Positions 46,084-57,461 of a stretch of DNA of 64,000 bases are shown here, in pieces (within the stretch, counting starts at the first letter, position 1; the number at the start of each line of letters is the position of its first letter). Source of the DNA: Marthasterias glacialis (lineage: Eukaryota > Echinodermata > Asteroidea > Forcipulatida > Asteriidae); the NCBI GenBank assembly GCA_911728455.2, contig OU452222.1, forward strand, positions 29,030,430 through 29,094,429, in the 5' to 3' direction. The notes below the pieces were generated by a model that saw only the letters and a list, made by a program, of their open reading frames with translations, made no database searches and was not told the DNA's origin. The position numbers and the translations under genes are program-made.

Positions 46084-46208
46084 CTGATATGATGGATGAC
46101 AGTGATATTAAACATCATGACATTGTACCTGGTGCAGTTATTAGTCTTGATGTGTGGTATACATGGAAGACACTCATACAAGCTGCTGCTGATGGAGAAA
46201 CAGACACG
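46084..46208 (+). CDS. ANKRD60: ANKRD60-like exon 3
   Basis: 125 nt; acceptor 'tgattgtttcag', donor GACACG/gtttgt (weak). It completes Ala67 and encodes DMMDDSDIKHHDIVPGAVIS then LDVWYTWKTLIQAAADGETD. The first part ends the ubiquitin-like fold (DD..L..HD..PG..ISL.VW); the second opens the ankyrin region. Confidence 0.86.
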
Positions 46209-46249
46209 GTTTGTACTATCGCTTTGTTTTTTTCATAATTATTATCTAC

Positions 46250-46450
46250 ATATTTCTGGTAATCAACCCAAGTATACCACAAAAGTAACTAGCACTATAA
46301 CCCATAGGCCTACAGACATCTGTGTAGAGAAGAAAATGAAGAAATTTCACTTTTAGATGTTGGAAGATCCAAGCAATTAGGTAGTGGGATTCAAACCTGG
46401 ACCCATAGAGGTAAAAGGCAGAGAAAGAAACCACTAAACCAACCTGATTC
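46250..46450 (-). mobile_element. tRNA-derived SINE, family S2
   Basis: Minus strand: 'caggttggtttagtggtttct', 'caggtttgaatcccac', then 'cttcttctctacacagatgtctgtaggcc'-type body, matching 21040-21275 and 53185-53455. It starts 42 bp downstream of coding exon 3 of the ANKRD60-like gene. Confidence 0.72.
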
Positions 46451-46867
46451 ATTTCTAGATAATCTTCACCTACATTGCACCTCAGTCATAAGAATTCACT
46501 CTTTATATTCGTTTCAAATTTTCACAGTTTTCAAATACATTGCTGGATTAATCTTCTAAGCCAAGCAACTGGTTTGATGTTTGTTAAGGCTTGCATTAAC
46601 GCCGGATCATGTGTATACATGCCAATATTTTCCCTTCCAGAAATTGGATGACGTGAAACTTGTCTTTTTGTGAAATCGGAATACCAGAACATCGCCCAAA
46701 TATTCCATTATGGAGCATGCTCTCACCATGCACTGCACATGCAGATGGTACTTCAGTTCATGCTCAAATTCTCCCTTTTGCTGGGGTCATTGTGTAATCC
46801 CCAATTCCAGACCTTTGTCCATTTGTTATAAGAAGAGGCTGCCACCATTGTTTATTCATTACATTTT

Positions 46868-46985
46868 GGCTCAATGGAGGTAAGCCCGAGTGAACTGAGA
46901 TTCAAGCCTTGGTTCTGGCATGGGACCAATTGTCGGCCATGGCTTACGGCCGAGGTTTTGTGATCCACGCTAAATGAATCTGACA
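46868..46985 (+). repeat. Dispersed repeat, pair of 39665-39770
   Basis: The three conserved blocks (aatggaggtaagcccgagtg, agccttggttctgg, gtcggccatgg) match the reverse complement of the 39665-39770 copy. Confidence 0.6.
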
Positions 46986-47610
46986 TTTTGAAAGAGAAAC
47001 AATAAATCCTGTTGCTTCGGTAGTTCTCTTGGCTTTGTTTAGTCAGGGTTTCTTTGTGCCAATGATAATCGCAATGAAAAGTGATTCCAGCCGTTTCGAG
47101 AAATAATCTCATCTGGTGGCACGGAAAGTTTCAGGAACTTGGGTGCTGAGTGGATGAAAGCTGTGAAAAGTTCTTCACTGTGTTTTATAAACATGATGAA
47201 TGAGTGAATTATCATGTAATTATGAAATGGCTGGCATAGTCTGTGCTTTTATCATCTAAAACCATCGATTGTTGTAATCTGTGAACACATAATATAAAAT
47301 GTATTCTATTGCATATTAGATTTCTACAATCACTTGGGAGCAAGATTTGGAAGCAAGTTGGTTGGTGGTTACTTTGGTTTTTTTGTTTGTTTTTTGTAAA
47401 CTTGTGCACAATACTGTGTACATTATTTTGTATACTGACTTCAAGATTTTTAGTGGGTAGTTCCAAAAATTAACAGCACACAAGTATAATACACTAGCCT
47501 TGTATGGTTTTCTTCAAGTGTCCATGAATTACAGAGAGTAAATCTTCAAAATAATGTACCTGATTTATAAATGACATCAAATGCTTGTATTTTCTTGCTA
47601 TCATTAACAG

Positions 47611-47776
47611 TTACTGAAGCTTGGAGTCACCAAAGACAGTAAATACAATACTCCAAACTCTGAACAGATGAATGAAAGGTCTAAGACGACTTGGTTAGCA
47701 GAGAGGGCGTTTGTAGCACTGTGTATTGCTTCTCATAGAGGACATGTAGTTCTTGTACAAAAACTTATTGATGGAG
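47611..47776 (+). CDS. ANKRD60: ANKRD60-like exon 4: first ankyrin repeat
   Basis: 166 nt; acceptor 'tgctatcattaacag', donor GGAG/gtaaga. It encodes LLKLGVTKDSKYNTPNSEQM and, after a Lys/Thr-rich loop, AERAFVALCIASHRGHVVLV then QKLIDG. The RAFVAL.IA.HRGH block is characteristic of the ANKRD60 group. Phase 0 in, phase 1 out. Confidence 0.88.
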
Positions 47777-47804
47777 GTAAGAAAATGAAATAGATCTTAT
47801 GAAG

Positions 47805-48160
47805 AATTAACCCTACTACTGTCTGATCATTCAATATTACCGTGGATAAACTATGCCAGCCTGCGATATGATGGTGAATGCTTCACAGTACACAGTCAAC
47901 CCTCCTACTGTCTGACCATTCAATATCATCCAGTGTGGTTTTGAATGATAGATACTATGCCACAGTTGAGCCTGCAGTATGATATTATGTGGTGAACACA
48001 CAGTGTACAGTCAACCCTCTCACTGTCTGACCATTCAACATCATCCACTGTGGTTTTGAATGATAGATACTATGCCACAGTTGAGCCTGCAGTATGATAT
48101 TATGTGGTAAATGCATCTACACAGTACACAGTCAACCCTCCTACTGTGTGACCATTCATA
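47805..48160 (+). repeat. Tandem repeat of about 115-121 bp, about 3 units
   Basis: 'agtcaaccctcctactgtct' starts units at 47894, 48009 and 48130, with a diverged start at 47805. The units share 'tttgaatgatagatactatg' and 'gagcctgcagtatgatatta'. It lies just downstream of coding exon 4 of the ANKRD60-like gene. Confidence 0.85.
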
Positions 48161-48362
48161 GATTCTCTGTCAACCTGCAATAGTATGACTTCATATAGGA
48201 CAGCAGGAGTTTGAACTTGCTGGGCTATAACCATAGAGATCAGTGGGCTGTAAAAGCAACTGCATGAACCCCTCTGTGCAGGTTGTGCATAGCTGAGTTT
48301 TGCACTGGTAAACTGCAGCTCATTTGCACCCATGAATTGAACTGGCTGACCACAAAGCAGGA

Positions 48363-48550
48363 CCCAATGTCATAGAGCTGCTTAAGCGGAACATTTTTGT
48401 TAACAATTGTCTGCTAAGCAAGACTAAGCATGAAACCCTCCACAGACGGTATTCATAGAATGGTGTTTTGGCTGGTAACCTTATTCTGGTAAGCAAAATT
48501 GTTTTGTGCTTAGCTAATTTTTGTGCTTAAACAGCTCCATGAAATTGGGC
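48363..48550. mobile_element. R1-family MITE, best full-length copy
   Basis: Begins 'cccaatgtcatagagctgct' and ends 'cagctccatgaaattgggc', a clear terminal inverted pair. Inside are 'gtctgctaagcaag', 'gtgttttggctggtaacctt' and 'gtgcttagctaatttttgtgc'. Used here to define the family. Confidence 0.75.
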
Positions 48551-48620
48551 TTAGATGCTTAATGTAAGCTGATGACCCGCAGGGTGTTCTCGGCAATGAT
48601 CATGTTTTCTTTGAAGTAAG

Positions 48621-48970
48621 ACAGTTCAAACTCCTTCTACTGTCCTTACTCTATGATGATATCATGTGAAGACAGTTCAAACTCCTACTGTCCTTACTCT
48701 ATGATGATATCATGTGAAGACAGTTCAAACTCCTACTGTCCTTACTCTATGATGATATCATGTGAAGACAGTTCAAACTCCTTCTACTGTCCTTACTCTA
48801 TGATGATATCATGTGAAGACAGTTCAAACTCCTTCTACTGTCCTTACTCTATGATGATATCATGTGAAGACAGTTCAAACTCCTTCTACTGTCCTTACTC
48901 TATGATGATATCATGTGAAGACAGTTCAAACTCCTTCTACTGTCCTTACTCTATGATGATATCATGTGAT
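48621..48970 (+). repeat. 48/51-bp minisatellite, 7 units
   Basis: Units start at 48621, 48672, 48720, 48768, 48819, 48870 and 48921. Two units lack the trinucleotide in 'ctcc(ttc)tactg', so lengths are 51, 48, 48, 51, 51, 51 and a final partial. Each unit has 'atgatgatatcat', a short palindrome. Both lengths are multiples of three, which keeps a frame open for 109 codons; it is intronic and not considered coding. Confidence 0.95.
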
Positions 48971-49434
48971 GAATGCATCTAGGCATGTACACAGTAAATT
49001 CTGTTCACAGTTGTGGCACTATACACAACCCATGCAGTTTCCATGCCAGTAGAATATTACCTAAAGTACGGAGTGTGATGTGATGATCACTACTGTGCCT
49101 TTAAGGCTGCTACATGGAAGTATCTTTGCTACATGTGCTAGGGAAAGTTCTCTTTAATCAGCACATTAGGTCAAATTGGGTGTTAACCAGCTTGCCTCCA
49201 CAGACTACTTGGATAGTCAGAGTTGATTACTGATCTTTGAAGTTAATAATCCTGTGTACATGTGTGTAGGTATGAAATGATTGGGATGGGGTTTTTTTCT
49301 TCTCAAGAATCCACATTGGTTTGTTTATGGTCTTTAAAAACTTTTCTTCAACTAATATGAAAATGTAAATAAAACCAAACTTGTCAGACATATGTCAACA
49401 GTCATTTTTGATTCTCTATCACTTCTAATTTTAG

Positions 49435-49978
49435 GAGCAGATGTCCATGACAAAACCCCAAACGGCCGTACAGCACTTCACATCACTGCTGCTCAGGGTA
49501 AGAATAACGCAGTGGAGGTACTACTCAATAATGGAGCTATCATTGAAGACCCTGACAATGAGGGCAAGAGTCCACTCGTTCTCGCTGGCCTGTGGGGACA
49601 TAAATCATGCGAGCGTCAAATATTCCTCTTCCAGTGGCAACAGAGGGCGGCAAAACAAAAGCCTATTATTGACAATGGGCAGCTTCTTGCTCATCAGATG
49701 TATGATTCGAAACTGAAGACGTGGCTAACAGGACCAGAGGCTCAGTTGTACTATTCCCAGATCCTTCCACCAGGGGAGTTCTCAGGAACAGGTCTGTCAG
49801 CTCCTAGAAGATTACCCAGGCCGAGTTCTGCTCCTTTGGAACGTGGAGTTGATGAGACGACAAGAGAGAGGAAAATGATGGAAGGCAATAGAGGGACTCA
49901 GGTCTCATTAGGAACAGAATCATTAAAGTCATTGAAGTTAGCAGAATCTAAGAAATCGAGCAAGGGACGACATGCTAG
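49435..49978 (+). CDS. ANKRD60: ANKRD60-like exon 5: ankyrin repeats and linker (main annotation of the gene)
   Basis: The full model joins 43705-43824, 44557-44635, 46084-46208, 47611-47776, 49435-49978 and 50986-51337: 1386 nt, 461 aa, all phases consistent. Domain order: ubiquitin-like about 15-100, ankyrin repeats about 140-235, Ser/Pro-rich linker, charged coiled coil 350-440. This exon carries the canonical ankyrin block ADVHDKTPNGRTALHITAAQ-G, a second repeat (NNAVEVLLNNGA..DPDNEGKSPLVLAGLWGH) and SERQMFLF-like CERQIFLFQWQ. Linker residues 240-344 hold RPSSAPLERG and KSLKLAESKKSSKG. The biochemical role of ANKRD60 is unknown; human ANKRD60 expression is largely testis. The C-terminal extension is absent from the short human protein as I recall it. 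ANKUB1 is an alternative ubiquitin/ankyrin name but fits less well. Confidence 0.85.
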
Positions 49979-50255
49979 GTGAGTTGGTATGAAAGGTTCG
50001 GTGATCATTTATGTGATTATGAGATCATTCATTATTCCAACACTTACGTCACCAACAATCAGATATTACTTGCTTTACAAACTGCTATTGGATTAAGATT
50101 TGTTGTGGTTTGTTTATTTTGTTAGTAGCTGGTCATTTCAATAGATGATGTTTCCTTCACATGGTCAAGTAAAATACATGATGAGCTAAGGTTCCAAAAG
50201 TATTTTGAATATGTTTGAGACTTGTGTGATTTACAAAGAACCTCTTACGGCTAGT

Positions 50256-50575
50256 TAACGTGTCATGGCCGAACAGTCTAGTGCACTGGATTCCAGTTCT
50301 GTTGGTTAAGTCATCGGGGCGTGGGTTCGAATCCCAGTCATGACACTTGTGTCCTTGAGCAAGATATTTAATTGCCCCTCTTCACCCTTAAATGTGTACC
50401 TCCGAGAGTAGCGGTTGATGTTGTCTATGAAAAAAAGCCTTCGGAGTGCCATGGCAGCCTGGGGCTGTAGGCCTATATTCCCCAGGGAGCTGAGAAAGAT
50501 TACAGGAATGTTATTAGCCCAATGACCAGGGTACTAATTTAAAATGTGCTATATAAGAACTAGTTATTGTATTAA
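50256..50575 (+). mobile_element. tRNA-derived SINE, family S1, plus-strand copy
   Basis: Plus strand 'cgtgtcatggccgaacagtc' (A box), 'cgtgggttcgaatcccagtc' (B box), 'acttgtgtccttgagcaag', then a body differing from the others and ending 'gtgctatataagaactagtt'. It lies in the last intron of the ANKRD60-like gene. It may be a subfamily that shares only the head. Confidence 0.75.
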
Positions 50576-50579
50576 ACCA

Positions 50580-50945
50580 CAAGGGAAACTGACTGGGTAC
50601 ATTAAACTTAGTCAGAAGTCATTCAACCTTAAACTGCCGTATAACCAGGGATCACACCCAAGTTCAATTGTTTACCAAGTTAAACTGTTTAGTTCAATTT
50701 TAGGGTGAACAAAGAACATTTTTATTAGAACAGGATTTGAATCTGCGACCTCCAGATTGACGTACCGACACTCTACCAACTGGGCTATACCTAGCCTTTT
50801 GGTGTCGGTCTCCTATTTTGTCAATATCTTTGTTCGGGGGTGCCAGTCAGAAGCCATTCAACATTCAACCTTAAACTGCAGTACAACCAGGGATCACACC
50901 CATGTTCTTGTAAGTTTGTCTTTGTTCACCCCAAAATGTTCAGCA
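50580..50945. mobile_element. Composite repeat with tRNA-like S3 head on minus strand
   Basis: The minus strand at 50797-50727 reads 'atagcccagttggtagagtg' and 'gcagattcaaatcctg', a tRNA-like head. It is flanked by direct copies of 'cattcaaccttaaactg.(c)gta.aaccagggatcacaccca' at about 50620-50665 and 50860-50902. Confidence 0.55.
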
Positions 50946-50985
50946 TTTCTTCATGTTGCCCCCTTTTGTTTCTCTGTTTAAACAG

Positions 50986-51337
50986 CCCATTTCAAGAAGC
51001 TAAATCCAAAGCATCTGGTGACAAGAAATCTTACGATGACTGGCTGGCACAGAAAAAAGCTAAAGAACGCCGGCAGGCAGAATCCAAGCGCAAGGTCATT
51101 CAACAAGAGAAGATCAAAGTAGAAGATGAACAACGGGCCGTTCAAGAGAAGGAGAAATCTTATGAAACATGGTTGAAGGAACAGAAAGCAGCTAGTAAAG
51201 GCAAAGGGAAAGTCGGTCCAGGATTACAGAGCAGATCTCCAGAGAGAGGAGTGGTAACTCCCGATGATAAAGGGTTAGACTTAATGAAGATAAGGAAAGA
51301 AATGGATATCTTACATCCTGTACAGGTACTTCACTGA
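50986..51337 (+). CDS. ANKRD60: ANKRD60-like exon 6: C-terminal coiled coil
   Basis: 352 nt including TGA 51335-51337; acceptor 'ctctgtttaaacag'. After completing Ser345 it encodes two Trp-centred repeats, SYDDWLAQKKAKERRQAESK and SYETWLKEQKAASKGK, joined by a Lys/Glu-rich helix. This pattern is seen in CCDC34/DUF4207-type and other ciliary or flagellar coiled-coil proteins. It ends DILHPVQVLH. A possible donor (ACAG/gtactt) at 51325 could allow an alternative C-terminus, but the in-frame stop ten bases on is simpler. Confidence 0.82.
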
Positions 51338-52329
51338 AGATAGACTGAGAGGATCTTCAAGATCTTCCAAATAACTCTTCACAACAACAAGAAACTGTCA
51401 TCACTTTTTACCAGTCTGAAAATCCTCTTTCTTGAATATGACGCATCTTGGATTTGACGGGATTTATCAAATTCTCTGACGAGTCGTAGAACTGCCTGAG
51501 TGACTCTGAAAGGTGATCTGAAATATTCCTTATCCGTCCAAAGGTTTGTGTGAGACCTTGAAATTGGGCAACCTTTTACTTAACTGTACTAGTAAGATAT
51601 TGTGTATATGTATATTAGTGGTGATGGGATTTTACGGTTGTTTTAATGGGTCTTTTTTCTGCACCAAGAAGTTTTAGCTGCCAGTTTGAACTTGGTAGAT
51701 CAGTGTTGTGAGGTGAGTTGAAGGCACTGCTAGTCATGTTGGGTTTTGGGGGTCAATGAAATCTGTGAAAATTTGTACAGTAATCTTGTTTTAGTGGATG
51801 CATTTGAGCCTGTGAAACCATTGAAAGTGGCATTTTGTGGTCAAGTAACAGCTACAAGGGGTCTAAAGAGATACAAAAATAATTTTAAAGTTTGGGTTGA
51901 ACATTTCAATCAAATTGAAAGCATGTTGCTCATATTTATTTATTGTGGTACATCAGTAAGGTAGCTGGGTCTAACTCACAGTGAGGTTAAAGACAAAAAG
52001 TAGTGTCAGGTCGAGGCTGGGGGAGGTCCTCCAGCATAATGGGCAAAAAAGAATGAGCACAAAAAATCATTGCTTATAAAATTTGTTTTCTGAGCAATTA
52101 GCAAGGAACCTGGCACATAATACCATGGTTCTTTGGTTGTTACTCATTTCTGCTAAAAATTTGACTTTACAAAGCAGCTTGATGGCTAATATGTTTCTGC
52201 TGCAAATTTGTCTGCATAGGAAATATGTGCCTTGGTAAACAGTTTTATGAATGTAATAATTGGGGATAAAGAATAATGTTTTGGTTTACTCTCCATCCGA
52301 TGTGTGAATAGGATTCAAACTGGCCTCTT

Positions 52330-52440
52330 GTCACCAGGCATGCTCAGTGGTGTAGTGGTAAGACATCTGCTCTAGAATGGCGGGGGTTGTGGGTTTGAAT
52401 CCAACCTGAGTAATGTGACTGTGGATTTGTTTCCCACAGT
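52330..52440 (+). mobile_element. tRNA-derived SINE head, family S4
   Basis: 'gctcagtggtgtagtggtaagacatct' (A-box-like) followed by 'gtgggtttgaatccaacct' (B box) about 45 bases on. It resembles a Glu/Gly-type tRNA, but the acceptor and anticodon stems do not pair convincingly. Confidence 0.55.
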
Positions 52441-53184
52441 ACTCAGGTAGCATTGAGTGTACAGTGCTTGCTTATCACACATCAGTGTATGGGTAAAACA
52501 CAAACAGTTCGACCAAATAATAACTTGACAAACTGTTGTCTATTTGAAACCCAAAGATAAGAATACATTCATCTGAGGATCTGATTGACAGAGCTCAATG
52601 CTCTAATATTTAAGTAAAGAGCACATTCCATCTCGGTTGTGATTGCTAGATGATGATGAGGATGACATTCCAAATAATCGTTCCTATCCAATTTTTAAGT
52701 GTATACTGCCAAAGAAGGTTTTTGTACATAGAAAAACAAATCTATTAAAAGAACAATAAATGGCCATAAAAGCAAACCAAAACGATGTGACATTCCAGTT
52801 GTTGTAACTTAAGAATGAAATTAATCACGAAACAGCAGCTTGAATATATTTTATTTAAGGAATGGGTTTGTCAGTAGCTTTGAGTGAGTTGTATTAATGT
52901 TACATTTCAAATCTACCTCTGTGCATTATGATTTAACATTTATGTACGGATAGTAATCATGTCTAAGATATTACTCCAGAATAATGAAATATGTATTCTG
53001 ATTTTGAAAATTGTTACGGTTGAAATACAATCCATGATGGATTGCAGTAACCACATGATAGTATAGTATTTCTTTAATGTGGGGTTTGGAAATTTGCATG
53101 GTTGAGAAATATCTACTGAGGTTTACAGTGATACCAAGGAAATATTCATCACAGGGTGTGAACAACATTTCATTTTCATTTATT

Positions 53185-53455
53185 CATTCTGGTTAAGAAG
53201 CCGAGGATTCTCAGAAAAGTGAACTAAATCACCATACTAGCCAAGAACCCCATGGAGAGAAGACAACGAAGGAAGTTTCAGTTTTAGATGTGGGAGGGAA
53301 AACCCTTGAGAATTATTCCAAAGAAAACCCACGCAATCAGGTTAGGGACTGCAAAATCCAGTCAACATAGTGCCCCCGGTGAGATTCGAACCGGGGTCCT
53401 AGAGGTGGAAGGCGAGCAAAGATGCCACTGTGCCAACCCGACCCAACCACCAACC
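53185..53455 (-). mobile_element. tRNA-derived SINE, family S2, longest copy
   Basis: Minus strand: 'gttggcacagtggcatcttt', 'ccccggttcgaatctcac', 'actggattttgcagtccctaacctgattgcgtgggttttc', 'ccctcccacatctaaaactgaa', ending near 'tggtgatttagttcac'. It is the best S2 reference copy in the window. Confidence 0.8.
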
Positions 53456-53689
53456 CGACCTCCCAACATTGATGAGAGTGACAATATAAATGATTTGCAC
53501 CTAACCTATATGGTATAAAGATGGTAATGGTGGAAAACTTCCCTTGAAATGTTTTGCTTGAAATTCTATAGGCCTAGTTTTTGAGAATTGGGTAAAACAA
53601 TCAGTTTTCATCTCAAGTTTTCAAAACCTGTGTTTCAAAAAACTGTATAAACAGATAAGGTGATTTTTCAATGTTTTCTGGACTCTCAA

Positions 53690-53800
53690 ACTTATACTTT
53701 CACAGGTTTGTTTTATGTATATGTTGGGTCACATGAAGTGTGGATATTGGTCTTTGACATTTACCAATGTTGTCCCAGTGCTGAACAAGTAGAGATTTGG
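53690..53800. mobile_element. Fragment of MITE family M1
   Basis: 'tttcacaggtttgttttatg', 'tatatgttgggtcacatgaagtg' and 'tttgacatttaccaatgttgtc' match the right end of the element at 30024-30652. Confidence 0.6.
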
Positions 53801-56800
53801 AACTTTGTATGTTGTGGTTTGTTGTTACATCTTGAAAATATTTCTTGAACAATTTAGACTAGTATACTTTCAGAAGTATTCGTTTATTTCCGGTGTCACT
53901 GCTTACCTCTCTTAGACTAGTCCAGACTTGACTGTTAAGAACTCTCTTTTCTTACGTAATTTAATCCTAATGTGTTGTGTGTGGAAAGTTTTACACTTTC
54001 AGACATTTGCACTCTGTAAGATCAGCACGTTATTAATTCCCGTTTGCTGCAGAAACTTTGGATGTAAAAAACACTTTTACTATGATGTAGTTTTGGTGAC
54101 TGTGACTTTTGTAAGAATAAGGCTCATTGATGTGGGAAAATAATATTGCATTTTGACTTAACTTCTTTACGTAAAATGGGCATTTAACTTAATCTACTGT
54201 GGCCATTGCCTTAATTAATACACCTTGAGAATTCTCAAAATGAATTTATGCAAATTACACTTATTAAAAAACTTGCACTGTCTCCAATAGCACTCGGCAC
54301 TAATGCTAAAAATAAAAGCACATATTTGAATCTCAGATGTGTCAAATTTTACTGACATAGCCATTATCAGTTTATGTGCGTGTAATGTACTGCTGGTGTC
54401 TAGCGCCCATTGCATTGCAGTAATCTTGTGAGTGGTAGAAAGTTTGACATCTGGGTATTTTGGGCAAAAGTGACATCATTAGCGCAGAGTGCTATTTCTT
54501 TACAACCCTCAACTGGTTTGGCACATTTCATGAATTCAGTACTGCACAGCTTAAAATGGAACGATAAGGTTACATACAGTGCACTAGTCCAAGTTGGGTT
54601 CAAAGGTTTGGATGTTGCATATTCATAAGCTGAAGGATTCTGATTGGTTAAAGGACACTTCCTCAATTGCTTGGGATTAGAGTCTGGTGCATTGACCCCT
54701 CAAGATGATCAGTTCGAGGGCTGGGCTGGGGTAGTCTTGGTACAAGACGTTACTTGTGATCAATTCACTAACTGCCTTCGTGCCCACCATGAGGGAGTTA
54801 TTTTAGAAGAACCTGCATAATAATGTCTTGTAGCAAGACTAGGCTGGGGATAGGGACTACCTGTACTAAAATGCACAGTTCCATTTAGAATCCACTCTTG
54901 TCAAAGTCTGTACTTGTATGTGAATGCAGAAAATAAAGAATCGTGTGTGAAGACAAATAATTATTGTGTATATCCGTTAATGTCCCTCTTTATTCTGATA
55001 TGCAGATAACAGGTGTAAAAAACTGAGCAACTCAGGTAAGCAACATGAAAAGCAGACCCATTTTGAAATATAACGTTTCCTCTGTCCAACATGGCTGGTT
55101 AAAAAAGGTTCAATAGTGTAGACACTTTTAACAGTAAAAAGACTTGCCCTGTTCAAAACTTTACTCAAATGTTTTTTTTTTTTCAGTTAAAATGGAACGA
55201 TAATTCTTTTGACATTGTAAAGTTTTGAAACTTCTGAATTAAACACATTCTTTCAGTCTTAAAAGTTGGAAAAGATTCATTTAAGAATGTAGGCAGTGGT
55301 GCACCCAGAGATAAATTCTGCCTCTAGCGGGGGTAGGGGTGGGGCTTTGGGATCGATGGCTCATGTCAAAAACAAAATGAATACAGATTTGGGGTGTGCT
55401 AAACTCCTTTCATTGTCCAAATACACTCCATATGGTAACAGTTTCCCTGCCTTATATTTTCCTCTATATGAAAAAAATGAAATAAAACAAGTTTTATAAA
55501 AATCATGAGGCCCTTGTAGTTGGCTCAAGCCTCTGCAAACCGTTCCTCCTCCACCCTAGGTTCAACACTGAATGTAGCATCAATATCCATTCCTTCCATG
55601 TTTTTATACAGGGTCGTAGAAATTGTCCTTCACTGTGCATTAGGTTCCAGATTACAAAGTGGTGCTTTTAGCATTATTAAAACATCCTGTAAGATGGGTA
55701 GTGCGTTGAGTTTTCTTAGAGGTTAAACATTTCATTTCTTTCAGCAAATTTACGGCAAGGGGAGGTTTTGAAAAACAATTTCTTAAAATCTGGAGACACT
55801 CGGCAATATAACAGATTCATGCAACAGATCCAAGTTTCAGTTATGGCTTCAAGAAGATAAAGAAAAGAGGATTAGTTTCTTGTTCAATTTATAACGTCTT
55901 TAATTAATAATCTGAACTCATTTTGAAAATACTGTACTTGTATGTGGTTTCGGCCTTAGGATTAGCAACTGCACTGGCCAAAATGCACGACTGACTGATT
56001 TTTTAGTATACTTATATTACTCTTGTTGGATTAAAACAAGGTGTATGCCATAGAGTTGTAAAGAACTAAAGTGGAGCGCTCGCTATGTCATGCATGGAAC
56101 TACATGGGTGAAAAGTCCCGTTAGGTCCATTGCATACGAATATCCACTCAGAAATTGTCTGCTGTGTAAACTGATGAGTGACCTGCGCACTATGATTGGT
56201 CAGTGCCATTGTCTCAATGGTCCAAAATACTTCTTGTTGGACCCTGTTGCATGGTTTTGTATGCCCTCTAGTTCTTGTAACTCTATGGTGTAGGCACAAC
56301 TATCTCATATCAAATTTACCACATGGTGTCATTCATCAGGTATTTTGGAATAAGTTTCCTAGTCGAGTCAAATTGGACCACAAAACATGTTCAGAAAACT
56401 GAATATTTTTTAGATTAAAATGGGGGGAGGTTGGTAACATATGGAGTTCTAGATCACAAACCAAGTGGACTACGTCACCTTGATTTTTTTTAAATCTTAG
56501 CCTTTGAGCCTTGAGAAACTGTTCCCATAGATATGTCAATATTGTAATGAAATAACCTTTAATCCAAAGAGAGGTGGTCCCCCCATACAGAAAATGCAGT
56601 ACATTATCTTAACCCAAACAAAATCAACAGATGATGTCAACAAATACAAAGTCATATATTCCCTTCAAATTAATATACATGTATAGCGCAAATCTAGTGT
56701 TTCTAAACGCTCACAAACATTCTGTTAAAAAAAATAATAAATGTGAATTTACATACTCAATCAAAATTAATCGTGCATAACATTATGAATACTATCCATG

Positions 56801-57410
56801 TAAAGAAACTGAATTTCCAATTCATGTACTGATAAGTAAAAAGTAAAGAACTAAAAAAACTAAACATATTCTACTGTTATAATCAACCTATGATGCAAGA
56901 GGTGAAATCTAATGGTATGACAAAATTAATGCAGAAAAACTTATAAACACAAATTTACACGACAGCCTAGATAGATAGCAAAGAAATTAGCAAATTATTA
57001 TTATTATTATTTTGTATAAGATTTACTATTTGTGTAAAAGGTCATCATGTCGCAGACCTACAATGAAAATATTTGCCAGCAAGGACAGAGACCAGTTTGA
57101 ATGACCCACTAAGCTCACAAACATTACTAAGCAGAAGCAAGTTAAGTGTACTCTGGTTTGTTGCTTATTTTACTTAGTGTATTTGTTTAGCGATATTTAG
57201 TGCTAAGCAGATACATCAAAATGGGATCAGGGACTGTTTTTATGGCTGATTCAGGAATACAAATGAAATAAATACAGACAAATGTTGCAAAATAGAACCA
57301 TTAGACCAGCCAACTACACAATTCTGCTTAATTAAAATGGCTAAGAGATACTTTTTTGCTTAACAGCTCTGTGAAATAGGTTCCACAGTCCATTTTCAAA
57401 ACCTTGGCTA

Positions 57411-57461
57411 AGGCTTGAGTTTAGGCTTGAGTTTAGGCTTGAGCTTAGGCTTGAGTTTAGG
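57411..57461 (+). repeat. 12-bp tandem repeat, 4 units
   Basis: AGGCTTGAGTTT repeated four times, with one substitution (gagctt) in the third unit. Confidence 0.92.

Larger units (their letters stand above)
51338..54945 (+). other. 3' flank / probable 3' UTR of the ANKRD60-like gene
   Basis: No coding sequence is seen. Candidate polyadenylation signal AATAAA near 54932. The stretch includes an R1-like diverged segment (52060-52250), SINE heads at 52330 and 53185-53455, and an M1 MITE fragment at 53690-53800. Where transcription ends is not determinable. Confidence 0.35.

Noticed and set aside
48653-48982. 109-codon Ser/Cys-rich repeat protein
   Set aside because: 48/51-bp minisatellite inside the intron between coding exons 4 and 5 of the ANKRD60-like gene.
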